Shown piece by piece: positions 27,472-36,247 of a DNA stretch of 64,000 nucleotides; within the stretch, counting starts at the first letter, position 1; every line of letters begins with the position of its first letter. The notes beneath the pieces were generated by a model. That model ran no database searches. It had not been told where the DNA came from and worked only from the letters and a program-made list of their open reading frames with translations. The translations under genes and the position numbers were made by a program. Source of the DNA: Bacteroidales bacterium UBA5287 (GTDB lineage Bacteria; Bacteroidota; Bacteroidia; Bacteroidales; Dysgonomonadaceae); assembly GCA_002411345.1 (NCBI GenBank), contig DHSL01000024.1, positions 1-64,000 of the forward strand, given 5' to 3'.

Positions 27472-28626
27472 TCAATGATTCCAGACAACCATTAATTGCA
27501 CTCCTTTACCTGCAAACCTCGAAAAATTGCTTTGTCCCGGGATATTATAAGATGTAGGATTCCAATAACCCATTAAATAAAAGCTAATGTTATTAAATTG
27601 TTTTTGCCAATTAATAAAAGAATAAACATGATTATTTTCCCAATCATAAAATATCATTGTATTAATATTATCGAATAATGTAACCGGGTAATTTAGTGCT
27701 AATCCAGTGAAATTAGAGTTTTTATCAAAATTAAAAGCCTTTTTGCTCATACTGTAAATCATATGTTCAGCTGTTATTCCTATGCCATTTTCTACTGGGA
27801 AAGTATAATCTGTTCCAACTGTAATCATGTTTTGATTAGTTAGTAGACCTATATCTCTGTTATGATAAGTCCAGGTCGATTCCATCCATAATCCTACTAT
27901 AATATCCGTACGGATATCCAGTCCAAACTTGTGTTCTTTCACCTGAGATACCGGCATCATAAGATTAGATATATCCGCCATTCTGTAATGATAGCTGAAA
28001 GCCGATTCCCCTTTTGGTGAAGGGATTTGAAATCGGCCCCCAATTTCAGGTTGGAAATTACCAGACGTTTTGAATAATTCCCATCCTTTTGTGTCTTTGT
28101 TACCTCCCAAAGTCCAAAGCCAAATATTTGCATTATTTGAAAAATAGTGTCTGTAAAGCATTGCCCAAACCCCATCGGTCATTTGCAAAGGATCGCGTGG
28201 GTCCATCTTATCGAACCACATTAACGGACGAAACATCAGTGCAGAACCGAAATTTATTTTTTGTAATCCAATTCTGAATTCGTTTTGAGTATTTGAAAAT
28301 CTTGTCCATAGTCGGTAAGGTTTAATTTTTGCATCAACAGAAATATTATTCAGAGATACTATTCCAAGTTCACCATATAAATTGGCAGAACCTTCAAAAT
28401 CGATTAATTGGTTATCTTTGAGGTGATAGCCGTAATTAATTTGAGGAATATATCTAGTACCAATCCAACCCTTTGTATTTATGTCAGGAGTAATATTACC
28501 CCAACCCGATAATTGTCCATTAAATTGGAAATAATGATGCGATTTAACAGAATCACTATCTTGGGCGTAACATACTAATCCAAAGCAAATAGAAAGAATA
28601 AATATGACTAAAAGTTTTTTCTTCAT
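27472..28626 (-). CDS. Outer membrane beta-barrel protein, last gene of an ABC/LolA operon
   Basis: Encodes 384 aa with a signal peptide ending VCYAQ. The mature protein has alternating amphipathic strands with a DUF1302/porin-like segment (LQKINFGSALMFRPLMWFD, then DPRDPLQMTDGVW) and ends in a hydrophobic strand (LMVVWNH). The start codon directly abuts the stop of the LolA-like gene, so they are translationally coupled. It is likely the outer membrane partner of the upstream ABC permeases and LolA-like protein. Substrate unknown. Confidence 0.75.
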   Translation of the reverse strand: MKKKLLVIFILSICFGLVCYAQDSDSVKSHHYFQFNGQLSGWGNITPDINTKGWIGTRYIPQINYGYHLKDNQLIDFEGSANLYGELGIVSLNNISVDAKIKPYRLWTRFSNTQNEFRIGLQKINFGSALMFRPLMWFDKMDPRDPLQMTDGVWAMLYRHYFSNNANIWLWTLGGNKDTKGWELFKTSGNFQPEIGGRFQIPSPKGESAFSYHYRMADISNLMMPVSQVKEHKFGLDIRTDIIVGLWMESTWTYHNRDIGLLTNQNMITVGTDYTFPVENGIGITAEHMIYSMSKKAFNFDKNSNFTGLALNYPVTLFDNINTMIFYDWENNHVYSFINWQKQFNNISFYLMGYWNPTSYNIPGQSNFSRFAGKGVQLMVVWNH

Positions 28627-29373
28627 TTATTTTTTGAGACTTGCTTTACTGAAAATATAATCAGGGATTTGTTTGTTAAATGTAATAGAGTTTATGACCC
28701 ATTCCGTACCATCACCCTCTGCCAGCATATCTTTGTAGGTCATTTTCATAGGGAACCACCGTCCCTCGGTCTGTTTGATATCACTCATTGTGATCATTTT
28801 AAGTAATTGACCACTTTTCGCATAAAGTTCAATTTTCAGTGGAATTAAATAATTTGTATCCACCCACATTTTTTGTTTCTGATATGCAGCATCTTTTACT
28901 TTAGAGATGAGTATTAATACCTTACAATCCTTTCCATTATAATTTTCTGTTCCCTCGATATTCGCATTATAAATAACAGTAAGTTTTCGGTCGTCCATCA
29001 TATCCTCATACGATAAATCCGAACCCATTACAGATTGTCTCAGCATGTGTCCAGAAATCATTATTGTACGATCCGTCGTTGGAGAATATACCCACATTTC
29101 ATTGCTCAGTTTAAGCATTTTGGTACCTTTTTCGCGCGGTGGGCTCATATATTCAGTCAACGACTTATCCGTACCCATTGTATAGCTTTTTGAAGTAATA
29201 GTACGGTCGTTTCTTTTCCCATGAATTATCATAGTAGATTCAATAATTCGTGAATTAGCCGATAGATTATCGTCAATATCTTGAAGCATTTTATTACCAT
29301 CCTGAGCTATTAATGGTATTGAAACCATTAAAGCCATATTACAAATGATAATCTTTATAATTTGTTTTTTCAT
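28627..29373 (-). CDS. LolA-like outer-membrane lipoprotein-sorting protein
   Basis: Encodes 248 aa from the ATG at 29373, where a signal peptide (KKQIIKIIICN, ending LIAQ) begins. The upstream in-frame ATG adds only acidic residues before it. The mature part fits the LolA-like beta-barrel sheet of the PF17131 group, with segments such as TEYMSPPREKGTKML, MWVYSPTTDRTIMIS, SDLSYEDMMDDRKL and MWVDTNYLIPLKIELY. Members bind lipids or acyl chains in the periplasm. It sits between two ABC permease genes and the barrel gene and probably shuttles their substrate across the periplasm. Confidence 0.82.
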   Translation of the reverse strand: MKKQIIKIIICNMALMVSIPLIAQDGNKMLQDIDDNLSANSRIIESTMIIHGKRNDRTITSKSYTMGTDKSLTEYMSPPREKGTKMLKLSNEMWVYSPTTDRTIMISGHMLRQSVMGSDLSYEDMMDDRKLTVIYNANIEGTENYNGKDCKVLILISKVKDAAYQKQKMWVDTNYLIPLKIELYAKSGQLLKMITMSDIKQTEGRWFPMKMTYKDMLAEGDGTEWVINSITFNKQIPDYIFSKASLKK

Positions 29374-29430
29374 AGGTTCATCATTCATTAATTGCATTAT
29401 TCATTTTTTTATCAAAGAATATGAAAATTA

Positions 29431-30702
29431 CTAGTCCAGTTCTTTGAACAGCATAGCCGTGTTTCTTTTATAAATTGCCTGTCCCGCCAATGCTGTTCCG
29501 ACGAGAATAGAAATAATTCCCGGTATTGTTCCAGAATATAACATTCGAGGAGTAATTGTTGTGCGAATTACCGGATCCATCATTAGTGACACATTTCTCA
29601 TAACCGCACTATAGTCAATCCCATGTCTCGACAAGATGAGGCATGCCATAAAACCTAAAGTAGTTCCCAAGATTGAACCAATTATACCAATGATAAGAGA
29701 TTCAATCATTAAAGAATTGAAAATATGTTTTTTTTCTTCGCCCATTGCCAGTCTTATTCCGAACTCATTATATCTTCTTATACCCCCCAATATGCCTGCG
29801 TTCCAAAGAACGATAGCAAGTGCAATAATAAGTAAAACGATCATTATTAGAGACATTCTTTTTGCATATCCTAATGTCGCGCTCATCATTTCCTGATCCA
29901 TCAGTTGAGTCATAATAGGAGCATATTCATCCTTATTATTTGTCCATTTATCATTGAAAGATTTTTTTATTTCTTCAGCTTTTTCGTTGTTATATTTTCC
30001 TTCGGGCAGGAATCCAACAATTTCAGCAGCCGCATTATCCATATCCAAAAGTAAGCGTGCATCTGAAATATCGATCATTATTGCCCCTCGATCCAGCATA
30101 CTATTTCCGAAACGTACTATTCCGGCAATTGTAAAATTGGAAAATGTCATTGATCCGTACATTGTTGAGCCAAAGAAAGTCACTATATCTCCCGGTTTTA
30201 CATTATATTTCTCAGCAAAATCGACACTCACAAGTATTTGTCCCGGTCTATTTATTGGAGTTCCATCTATTATAGCTTTTTTTATTCCGAGTCGTTTCAA
30301 CTCATTGCTTCCCGTTGTAAGAAAATCTACAGAAATTCCCGAAACCGGTCCCTGAGCTTTTGTCTCACCTTTTTGATCAGGAATATCAAGTAACCCTCCA
30401 AACATTATTCGCGGTGTCCAATCAACTATAGGATAATCCTTTTTCAGTTGATTGATTAATTCCCCAGCATTAAGTATTGACAGATCGATAGGTTTTTCAT
30501 TTTCTTGTTTAGCATATGCACGCGTCATTACTTTTACGTGACCTGTTTGGAAGTTTGCAGTCATTGAAATCATGTTATTGATCATGCCACCAATGATACC
30601 ATCCGAGAAAACGACAACAAAAACACCAATTGTCACTACAATTATTGGTAACAGACTGCGTTTTTTGTCCCTTATTATTCCCTTATAGATAAAGTCAAAC
30701 AT
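29431..30702 (-). CDS. FtsX/LolC-E-type ABC transporter permease (second)
   Basis: Encodes 423 aa. One N-terminal membrane segment is followed by a large periplasmic MacB_PCD domain (about residues 45-260), then three C-terminal membrane segments (about 285-410), the FtsX fold. The GIRLAMGEEKKHIF coupling helix is typical. It starts 10 bp after the first permease stop and is in the five-gene minus-strand operon. Such pairs of unequal permeases with one ATPase resemble LolCDE, which extracts lipids or lipoproteins from the inner membrane. Confidence 0.87.
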   Translation of the reverse strand: MFDFIYKGIIRDKKRSLLPIIVVTIGVFVVVFSDGIIGGMINNMISMTANFQTGHVKVMTRAYAKQENEKPIDLSILNAGELINQLKKDYPIVDWTPRIMFGGLLDIPDQKGETKAQGPVSGISVDFLTTGSNELKRLGIKKAIIDGTPINRPGQILVSVDFAEKYNVKPGDIVTFFGSTMYGSMTFSNFTIAGIVRFGNSMLDRGAIMIDISDARLLLDMDNAAAEIVGFLPEGKYNNEKAEEIKKSFNDKWTNNKDEYAPIMTQLMDQEMMSATLGYAKRMSLIMIVLLIIALAIVLWNAGILGGIRRYNEFGIRLAMGEEKKHIFNSLMIESLIIGIIGSILGTTLGFMACLILSRHGIDYSAVMRNVSLMMDPVIRTTITPRMLYSGTIPGIISILVGTALAGQAIYKRNTAMLFKELD

Positions 30703-30712
30703 ATCCTATAGT

Positions 30713-31882
30713 TTAATTAATTTTACCTTTCAAAGCATATACAATATTTTGTTTTGCAATTTTTTGTGCCGGGATGTAGCTAATAATTGCCGATAAAATT
30801 ATGAGCAGTATTATTGTTTTAATGAGAGATGTGATTTTGTATACCGGATAGATAGCCTCACCCAGCGGAAGTCCTATGTTTGTATAAGCTTCCGGCATAG
30901 GTAATCCAGTTTTTGCAAATAAGTATAGCAGCGGTGTTCCCCAGATTGCCGCGAAAAGAACAGCCAAGACACTATAAGTAGTTCCTTCGAGTGTGAAAAG
31001 AGAAGTAACTTTTTTTGGTGTCATTCCAAGTGCTACATACGTTCCGATCTCTTTTTGTCGACGGAAGATAGAGAGCGTTTGTGTATCATAAACAGCCAAA
31101 AGTGCCAAAGACAGTAATATGATAAAAATAATAATTGATTCCACTCTTTCCGCTTTTTCCATAGCCCTGACATCAGACAAGAGGAAATAGTCGGACTTAT
31201 ATTTCCATCCAGATAAATCAGATTTGATTTTGGCCTCTTTATTAAGTACGATATAAGTCGCTTCGTTTCCCATTCCAGTCATTTGATACAGATCATTTAT
31301 ATTTATCCAAATCTGGTCGGAATCTACTGAGCCAATTTTTGTTTCAAATATATGTGTAATTAGTAATTGTCTAGAATCAAACACCCCATTTTTGTCTCTC
31401 CATCTTATCATTATACGGTCTCCTTGTTTCAAGTCCGTTGATTTTGCCATACGTGTTCCAATTATTGCAGGAATATCTTCATCCTCAGTTTTTATTTTTT
31501 CAGAAGGTATTTTCAGAATATTTTGTTCAGTGTTGATTCCTTTAAGTACAATATTTTGCATGCGTCCATGTGGATAAATAGACGCCTGAATGACAAGAAT
31601 TGGTGTCGCCACTCCATTATCAATCAGTCTTTTAATATCTTTAGGTATAATTCCATGAGCATCTTGAAGTGTAAAGATATCGTATTTATCATATTTAGGA
31701 TGCCATAATTGAGACCACCCACTTTCCCAGTCGATTGTGTCGCGGCGTGATTCTTCCATCCATCCATCCAGTAGTCCGTTGTATGCCACCATAATTACAA
31801 GAACAAACGAAAGAACAACCACATTTAGCCAAGTTCTTTTTCCACCCCTAATAATATTTTTGAATGCAGTTTGGATTAACAT
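30713..31882 (-). CDS. FtsX/LolC-E-type ABC transporter permease (first)
   Basis: Encodes 389 aa from the ATG at 31882, chosen because the first membrane segment begins soon after (FKNIIRGGKRTWLNVV) and this places it 4 bp after the ATPase stop. A longer start at 31918 would overlap the ATPase. The periplasmic MacB_PCD domain spans about residues 45-225. Three C-terminal membrane segments follow, with the GTYVALGMTPKKV coupling helix. It shares only the fold with the second permease. Together they form a heterodimer with the ATPase. Confidence 0.87.
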   Translation of the reverse strand: MLIQTAFKNIIRGGKRTWLNVVVLSFVLVIMVAYNGLLDGWMEESRRDTIDWESGWSQLWHPKYDKYDIFTLQDAHGIIPKDIKRLIDNGVATPILVIQASIYPHGRMQNIVLKGINTEQNILKIPSEKIKTEDEDIPAIIGTRMAKSTDLKQGDRIMIRWRDKNGVFDSRQLLITHIFETKIGSVDSDQIWININDLYQMTGMGNEATYIVLNKEAKIKSDLSGWKYKSDYFLLSDVRAMEKAERVESIIIFIILLSLALLAVYDTQTLSIFRRQKEIGTYVALGMTPKKVTSLFTLEGTTYSVLAVLFAAIWGTPLLYLFAKTGLPMPEAYTNIGLPLGEAIYPVYKITSLIKTIILLIILSAIISYIPAQKIAKQNIVYALKGKIN

Positions 31883-31886
31883 AGCG

Positions 31887-32579
31887 TTATTTGTTATATT
31901 CACTTTCAATCCGTCCATCTTTTAAAGTAATGATTTTTTGCAAGTATTGCATTACTTTTTCGTCATGTGTAGCAAAAATAAATGTCGTATTCAATTCTTT
32001 ATTTAATTGTGCCATAGTTTGCAGAATATGGTGAGAATTTTCTGCATCCAGGTTTGCCGATGGTTCATCTGCCAATACGATAGTCGGGTGTTTTACCATT
32101 GCTCTTGCGATTGCGACACGTTGGCTTTCTCCTCCCGATAATTGCGTAGGGCGAGAATCTTTCTTATCTGTAAGTCCCACCCATTCCAATGATTCCATTA
32201 CTGCTTTGTAGCGTTCTTCCTTACTTTTTTTTTGCAGGAGCAGTGCAAATTCAACGTTTTCAAAAACCGTGTAAATTGGTAGAAGGTTATAGCTTTGAAA
32301 GATGAAACCGATATGCAGATTTCTGAGAGCCGCCGATTCTTTTGTGTTAAGTTTGGACACATCATTACCAAGAATAACCGCAGTTCCCGATGTTGGTTTA
32401 TCTAATGAGCCAATGATATTAAGCAATGTGGTTTTTCCTGAGCCGCTTGGTCCCACAAACCCAGTGAATTCACCTTCTTCTATTTCAAGATTGATATTTT
32501 CGAGAGCCCTGAAATAACTTTCCCCTACGGGAAAATCTTTGGTTAACTGAGAAATAGTTATAACTTTGTTTGTATTCAT
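31887..32579 (-). CDS. LolD/MacB-type ABC transporter ATP-binding protein
   Basis: Encodes 230 aa from the ATG at 32579. This start is preferred over 32606 because a -7 promoter element at 32604-32611 would overlap the longer start. Walker A GPSGSGKTT is at residues 43-51, the signature LSGGESQRVAIARA near 140, and Walker B VLADEPSANLD near 163. The length and the QSYNLLP Q-loop are those of the LolD/MacB group. It powers the two FtsX-type permeases downstream. Confidence 0.93.
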   Translation of the reverse strand: MNTNKVITISQLTKDFPVGESYFRALENINLEIEEGEFTGFVGPSGSGKTTLLNIIGSLDKPTSGTAVILGNDVSKLNTKESAALRNLHIGFIFQSYNLLPIYTVFENVEFALLLQKKSKEERYKAVMESLEWVGLTDKKDSRPTQLSGGESQRVAIARAMVKHPTIVLADEPSANLDAENSHHILQTMAQLNKELNTTFIFATHDEKVMQYLQKIITLKDGRIESEYNK

Positions 32580-32603
32580 TGCTTTAAATGGCTTACTTTT
32601 ATG

Positions 32604-32611
32604 CAAAGATA
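32604..32611 (-). promoter_or_regulatory. Bacteroidota -7 element for the ABC/LolA operon
   Basis: The minus strand reads TATCTTTG, 24 bp before the ATPase start at 32579. No clear -33 element. It helps to decide the start codon. Confidence 0.55.
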
Positions 32612-32641
32612 TAATTTTTAAAGATTTAATGCATTTGTACT

Positions 32642-33823
32642 ATGAAAAAGATGCTGTTTATCATCAGTTTAACGCTTGTTTGCGGTCTCGTTTCCTGTAG
32701 CAGTAAAAGTTTAACTTTAAGTAGTAAGAATTTATCAACCATAAATGCTGATCCGGACTTTTTTCCTATAGCTGTATGGCTTCAGAATCCCGATGATGCA
32801 ATTTCTTATAAGAATTATGGAATAAACATGTTTGTAGGTATTTGGGGTGGTTTAGATCAATCAAAATTAGATTTGTTAAAAGCCTCAGATATGAAGGTTT
32901 TACCCGAGTTGAATGAATTTTGTCGTCATAATCTTAACGAACCCCTTATTTACGGTTGGTTACAAGGTGATGAGCCTGATAATGCACAATGGAATGAACG
33001 TACACAAAAATACGACCCATGCATTGATCCATCGATTATTATTCAGAATTATAACAGAATAAAAGAGATAGATCCTTCTCGTCCTGTTTATCTGAATGTA
33101 GGCAGGGGAGTTGCAGTAAACCGTTGGTTTGGTCGCGGAGAATGTACCGGAGAAACTGATATGTACAAAATTTCAAATAATGGTTATTTGAAAGGTTGTG
33201 ATATTGTTTCTTTTGATGTATATCCGGTAAATAGCAATGAGAAAGAGGTGAAAGACAGTATTTGGTATGTTGCAAAAGGGCTTGACAGTCTTCGTTTATG
33301 GTCCGACTATTCAAAACCTGCCTGGTGTTGGATTGAAACCACCAAGATTGGCGATGAAAATGCAAGGAAGCCAACCACAGCTGAAGTCAAGTCCGAAGTT
33401 TGGATGGCATTGATTCATGGAGCTTCAGGAATCGGATATTTTTGTCATTCTTTTTCCAATCCAACTAATACCGCAGCATTTTTGCATGATAAAGAGATGA
33501 TAACATCAGCAGGTATTATCAATCATCAAATTACAAGTTTAGCATCAATTTTAAACAGTCCAACAATTCAGAATTTTGTAACCGTAAAAAGCAGTAATCC
33601 ATTAGTTCCCATTGATTTTATTGTAAAGAAAAAAGGCAAAGACTATTATGTTTTTGCAATATCAATGCGTCCTGATAGATCCACTGCCAGATTCGCTATC
33701 GAAAAAGGCAAAAAAGTAGAAGTCATTGGTGAGAATAGAACATTGCAAATTGATAAAGACGGAAGTTTTTCAGATGAATTTTCAGATTACTCCGTCCATT
33801 TGTATAAAATATTAAGTAAATAA
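32642..33823 (+). CDS. Lipoprotein with a probable TIM-barrel glycoside hydrolase-like domain
   Basis: Encodes 393 aa with lipobox GLVSC (Cys19). From about residue 40 the sequence reads like a clan GH-A type (beta/alpha)8 barrel: FPIAVWLQ, GINMFVGIWGG, LIYGWLQGDEPDN (a possible acid/base Glu in strand 4), DIVSFDVYPVN, and KPAWCWIETTKIG (a possible nucleophile Glu in strand 7). No exact GH family was recognised. The C-terminal 80 residues form a beta domain. The stop is 2 bp before the FAD oxidoreductase start, so the two are coupled. Hydrolase activity is inference from the two Glu positions. Confidence 0.6.
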   Translation: MKKMLFIISLTLVCGLVSCSSKSLTLSSKNLSTINADPDFFPIAVWLQNPDDAISYKNYGINMFVGIWGGLDQSKLDLLKASDMKVLPELNEFCRHNLNEPLIYGWLQGDEPDNAQWNERTQKYDPCIDPSIIIQNYNRIKEIDPSRPVYLNVGRGVAVNRWFGRGECTGETDMYKISNNGYLKGCDIVSFDVYPVNSNEKEVKDSIWYVAKGLDSLRLWSDYSKPAWCWIETTKIGDENARKPTTAEVKSEVWMALIHGASGIGYFCHSFSNPTNTAAFLHDKEMITSAGIINHQITSLASILNSPTIQNFVTVKSSNPLVPIDFIVKKKGKDYYVFAISMRPDRSTARFAIEKGKKVEVIGENRTLQIDKDGSFSDEFSDYSVHLYKILSK

Positions 33824-33825
33824 AT

Positions 33826-35478
33826 ATGAATCACAGAGTTTTAGTTTTAATCTTATTAATTACAGCAATTTACTTATCGTTTTCATGCAATGCGAGTTCA
33901 AAGACATACAAAGCAGATGTCGTTATTTATGGAGGAACGTCTGCCGCCGTAATTGCCGCTGTAGAAGTCGCCCAATCAGGAAAGAAAGTAATTATTGTTT
34001 CGCCGGACACCCATCTTGGAGGACTTTCGTCCAACGGTCTAGGTTTTACCGATACAGGAAATAAAGAAGTGATTGGTGGGTTATCCCGTGAGTTCTATCA
34101 TCGTGTTTGGCTTCATTATAATGATTCCACATCATGGAAATGGCAGAATCAATCGGAATATGGTAACAAAGGTCAGGGTACACCTGCAATAGATGGAGAA
34201 AGTCGTACAATGTGGATTTTTGAGCCACATGTCGCCGAGCAGATATTTGAGGATTTTATTAAAGAGAATGGCATAGAGATATTCAGAGCAGAGTGGTTAA
34301 ACAGAGATTCGGGAGTACATATTAAAAACAAAAAGATTGTATCCATAACCACCTTATCCGGAAATGTATTTAATGCGAAAATATTTATAGACGCCACTTA
34401 CGAAGGAGATTTGATGGCTGCAGCCGGTGTGAGTTATACTGTCGGTCGCGAAGCCTGTTCTGTTTATGGTGAACAATGGAATGGAGTACAAGCAGGTGTT
34501 TTTCATCATTCTCATTATTTTAAGGAAAAGATAGACCCTTATATTATTCCCAATGATCCATCAAGTGGATTATTACCATATATCTCAGATGAAAATATTC
34601 AGTCCAATTGTTCAGGTGACAATAAAATTCAGGCATACTGTTTCAGGTTATGTATGAGCAATCATCCTTTAAACCGTGTTCCTTTTGCCAAGCCAAAAAA
34701 TTATGATCCTCAGAATTATGAGCTATTAGCCCGTGTTTTTGAATCCGGTTGGGATGAATGGTTCAATAAATTTGATGTTATTCCCAATAAGAAAACAGAT
34801 ACAAACAACCACGGTCCTTTTAGTAGTGATTTTATTGGAATGAATTACGATTATCCCGAAGCGACCTATGCTCGAAGGGAAGAAATAAAGAAAGAACATA
34901 TTGAATATCAAAAAGGCATGTTGTATTTTGTGTCTAATAATGAGCGTGTTCCAAAGCATATCAGGGAAAAGATGCAAAATTGGGGATTAGCAAAAGATGA
35001 GTTTATTGACAATGGTAATTGGCCATATCAGCTTTATATTCGTGAAACACGCAGAATGATTGGGATATATATTATTACTGAGAATGATGTCCTTGGAAAA
35101 AAAGAAGTTTTAGATCCGATTGGGATGGGGTCATATACTATGGATTCGCATAATGTTCAACGTTATGTGACCAAAGATGGATATGTGCAAAATGAGGGAG
35201 ATATTGGAGTTCATCCAACAAAACCCTATCAAATTTCTTACGGTTCTATTGTTCCAAAAGCTGACGATTGCACAAACATACTTGTTCCCGTATGTCTTTC
35301 CTCCAGTCATATTGCCTATGGTTCAATCCGTATGGAGCCCGTTTTTATGATACTTGGTCAGTCAGCTGCCATTGCCGCTATAATAGCAATTAACAACAAT
35401 CTGAATGTTCAAGACGTTCCATATTCAGAATTAAAAAACACTTTAAAACTCAGTCGACAAGTTTTAAAGCTTGATTAA
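33826..35478 (+). CDS. Exported FAD-dependent oxidoreductase (PF12831-like)
   Basis: Encodes 550 aa. The N-terminal signal has a lipobox-like LSFSC (Cys21). The dinucleotide fold begins at about residue 30 with ADVVIYGGTSAAVIAAVEVA, a variant of GxGxxG, then LGGLSSNGLGFTD. The FIDATYEGDLMAAAGV motif and the GSYTMDSHN and AYGSIRMEPVFMILGQSAA segments are characteristic of the FAD_oxidored group in polysaccharide-degrading bacteria. The substrate is unknown but often sugar-related. It is translationally coupled to the upstream glycosidase-like lipoprotein. Export of a flavoprotein raises the question of where FAD is loaded. Confidence 0.85.
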   Translation: MNHRVLVLILLITAIYLSFSCNASSKTYKADVVIYGGTSAAVIAAVEVAQSGKKVIIVSPDTHLGGLSSNGLGFTDTGNKEVIGGLSREFYHRVWLHYNDSTSWKWQNQSEYGNKGQGTPAIDGESRTMWIFEPHVAEQIFEDFIKENGIEIFRAEWLNRDSGVHIKNKKIVSITTLSGNVFNAKIFIDATYEGDLMAAAGVSYTVGREACSVYGEQWNGVQAGVFHHSHYFKEKIDPYIIPNDPSSGLLPYISDENIQSNCSGDNKIQAYCFRLCMSNHPLNRVPFAKPKNYDPQNYELLARVFESGWDEWFNKFDVIPNKKTDTNNHGPFSSDFIGMNYDYPEATYARREEIKKEHIEYQKGMLYFVSNNERVPKHIREKMQNWGLAKDEFIDNGNWPYQLYIRETRRMIGIYIITENDVLGKKEVLDPIGMGSYTMDSHNVQRYVTKDGYVQNEGDIGVHPTKPYQISYGSIVPKADDCTNILVPVCLSSSHIAYGSIRMEPVFMILGQSAAIAAIIAINNNLNVQDVPYSELKNTLKLSRQVLKLD

Positions 35479-35506
35479 CTTAAAAGTAATAAATTTTAAA
35501 TAGATT

Positions 35507-36211
35507 ATGAAGCTTAGGAATTTTCTTTTACTGTTATTGATAATTATTGCAACCGCAGGAATATTACTCATAAATATTTCAACCTCCGGAATTGTTTTAT
35601 TTGAAAAGCTCAATTCAGAAGTCAATCATCACATTTTACATCAAAGCTTCACCCTCATTTTATCGTTTATAGTACTATTTGTTTTATGGTTATTCCGTAA
35701 AGATACATTTTTACATTACTTTAAGATTGGTAATCCCAAGGCAGCTATTACGCCTGAACCACTTGTAGGTATTAATCCCAAATCAAATGAAACATGGTTT
35801 CATTACGGTCGTAATATTGCCATAATCATAACATTAGTCACAGCCATAGTCATGTATTTTCAAGGTATAAAAGGTAATGGAGTCGTTTTTGCAGACGTGC
35901 TTAAAATTCTTCCTTTTGTATTTATTTTTGCCATCACTAATTCTTTTGTAGAAGAGACTATCACACGTTTAGGTGTTGTTGTAAGTTTGCACGGTTCTGT
36001 TTCTGATAAAACCATTCCGATGATATCCGCCCTTATTTTTGGTGTAATTCATTATTGGGGCAGTCCCGGCGGAATCACCGGAGTAATTGTCGCCGGTTTT
36101 TTAGGTTGGTTTTTAGCAAAATCCATTTTAGAAACCAGAGGAATATTTTGGGCATGGATTATTCATTTTATGCAAGATATAATTATTTTTTCAGTAATTT
36201 TGATCGATTGA
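35507..36211 (+). CDS. CPBP-family intramembrane metalloprotease
   Basis: Encodes 234 aa with about six or seven membrane segments. The three CPBP motifs are present: EETITR (Glu149-Glu150, Arg154), FGVIHYWG (His182), and a late WIIHFMQD (His plus Asp). These belong to the CAAX-processing and bacteriocin-immunity Rce1-like group. The substrate is unknown. It lies 28 bp after the FAD oxidoreductase and 36 bp before the MDR gene on the same strand, so an operon is possible. Confidence 0.85.
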   Translation: MKLRNFLLLLLIIIATAGILLINISTSGIVLFEKLNSEVNHHILHQSFTLILSFIVLFVLWLFRKDTFLHYFKIGNPKAAITPEPLVGINPKSNETWFHYGRNIAIIITLVTAIVMYFQGIKGNGVVFADVLKILPFVFIFAITNSFVEETITRLGVVVSLHGSVSDKTIPMISALIFGVIHYWGSPGGITGVIVAGFLGWFLAKSILETRGIFWAWIIHFMQDIIIFSVILID

Positions 36212-36247
36212 TATTAATAAGAAAATCATTTTTTAAAGAGTAAAAAT

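Noticed and set aside
29636..30355. Open frames on the plus strand opposite the second ABC permease.
   Set aside because: They are antisense shadows of an intact conserved gene with no family features.
31883..31918. Longer start of the first ABC permease overlapping the ATPase gene.
   Set aside because: The start at 31882 gives standard 4-bp spacing and a normal N-terminal membrane segment.
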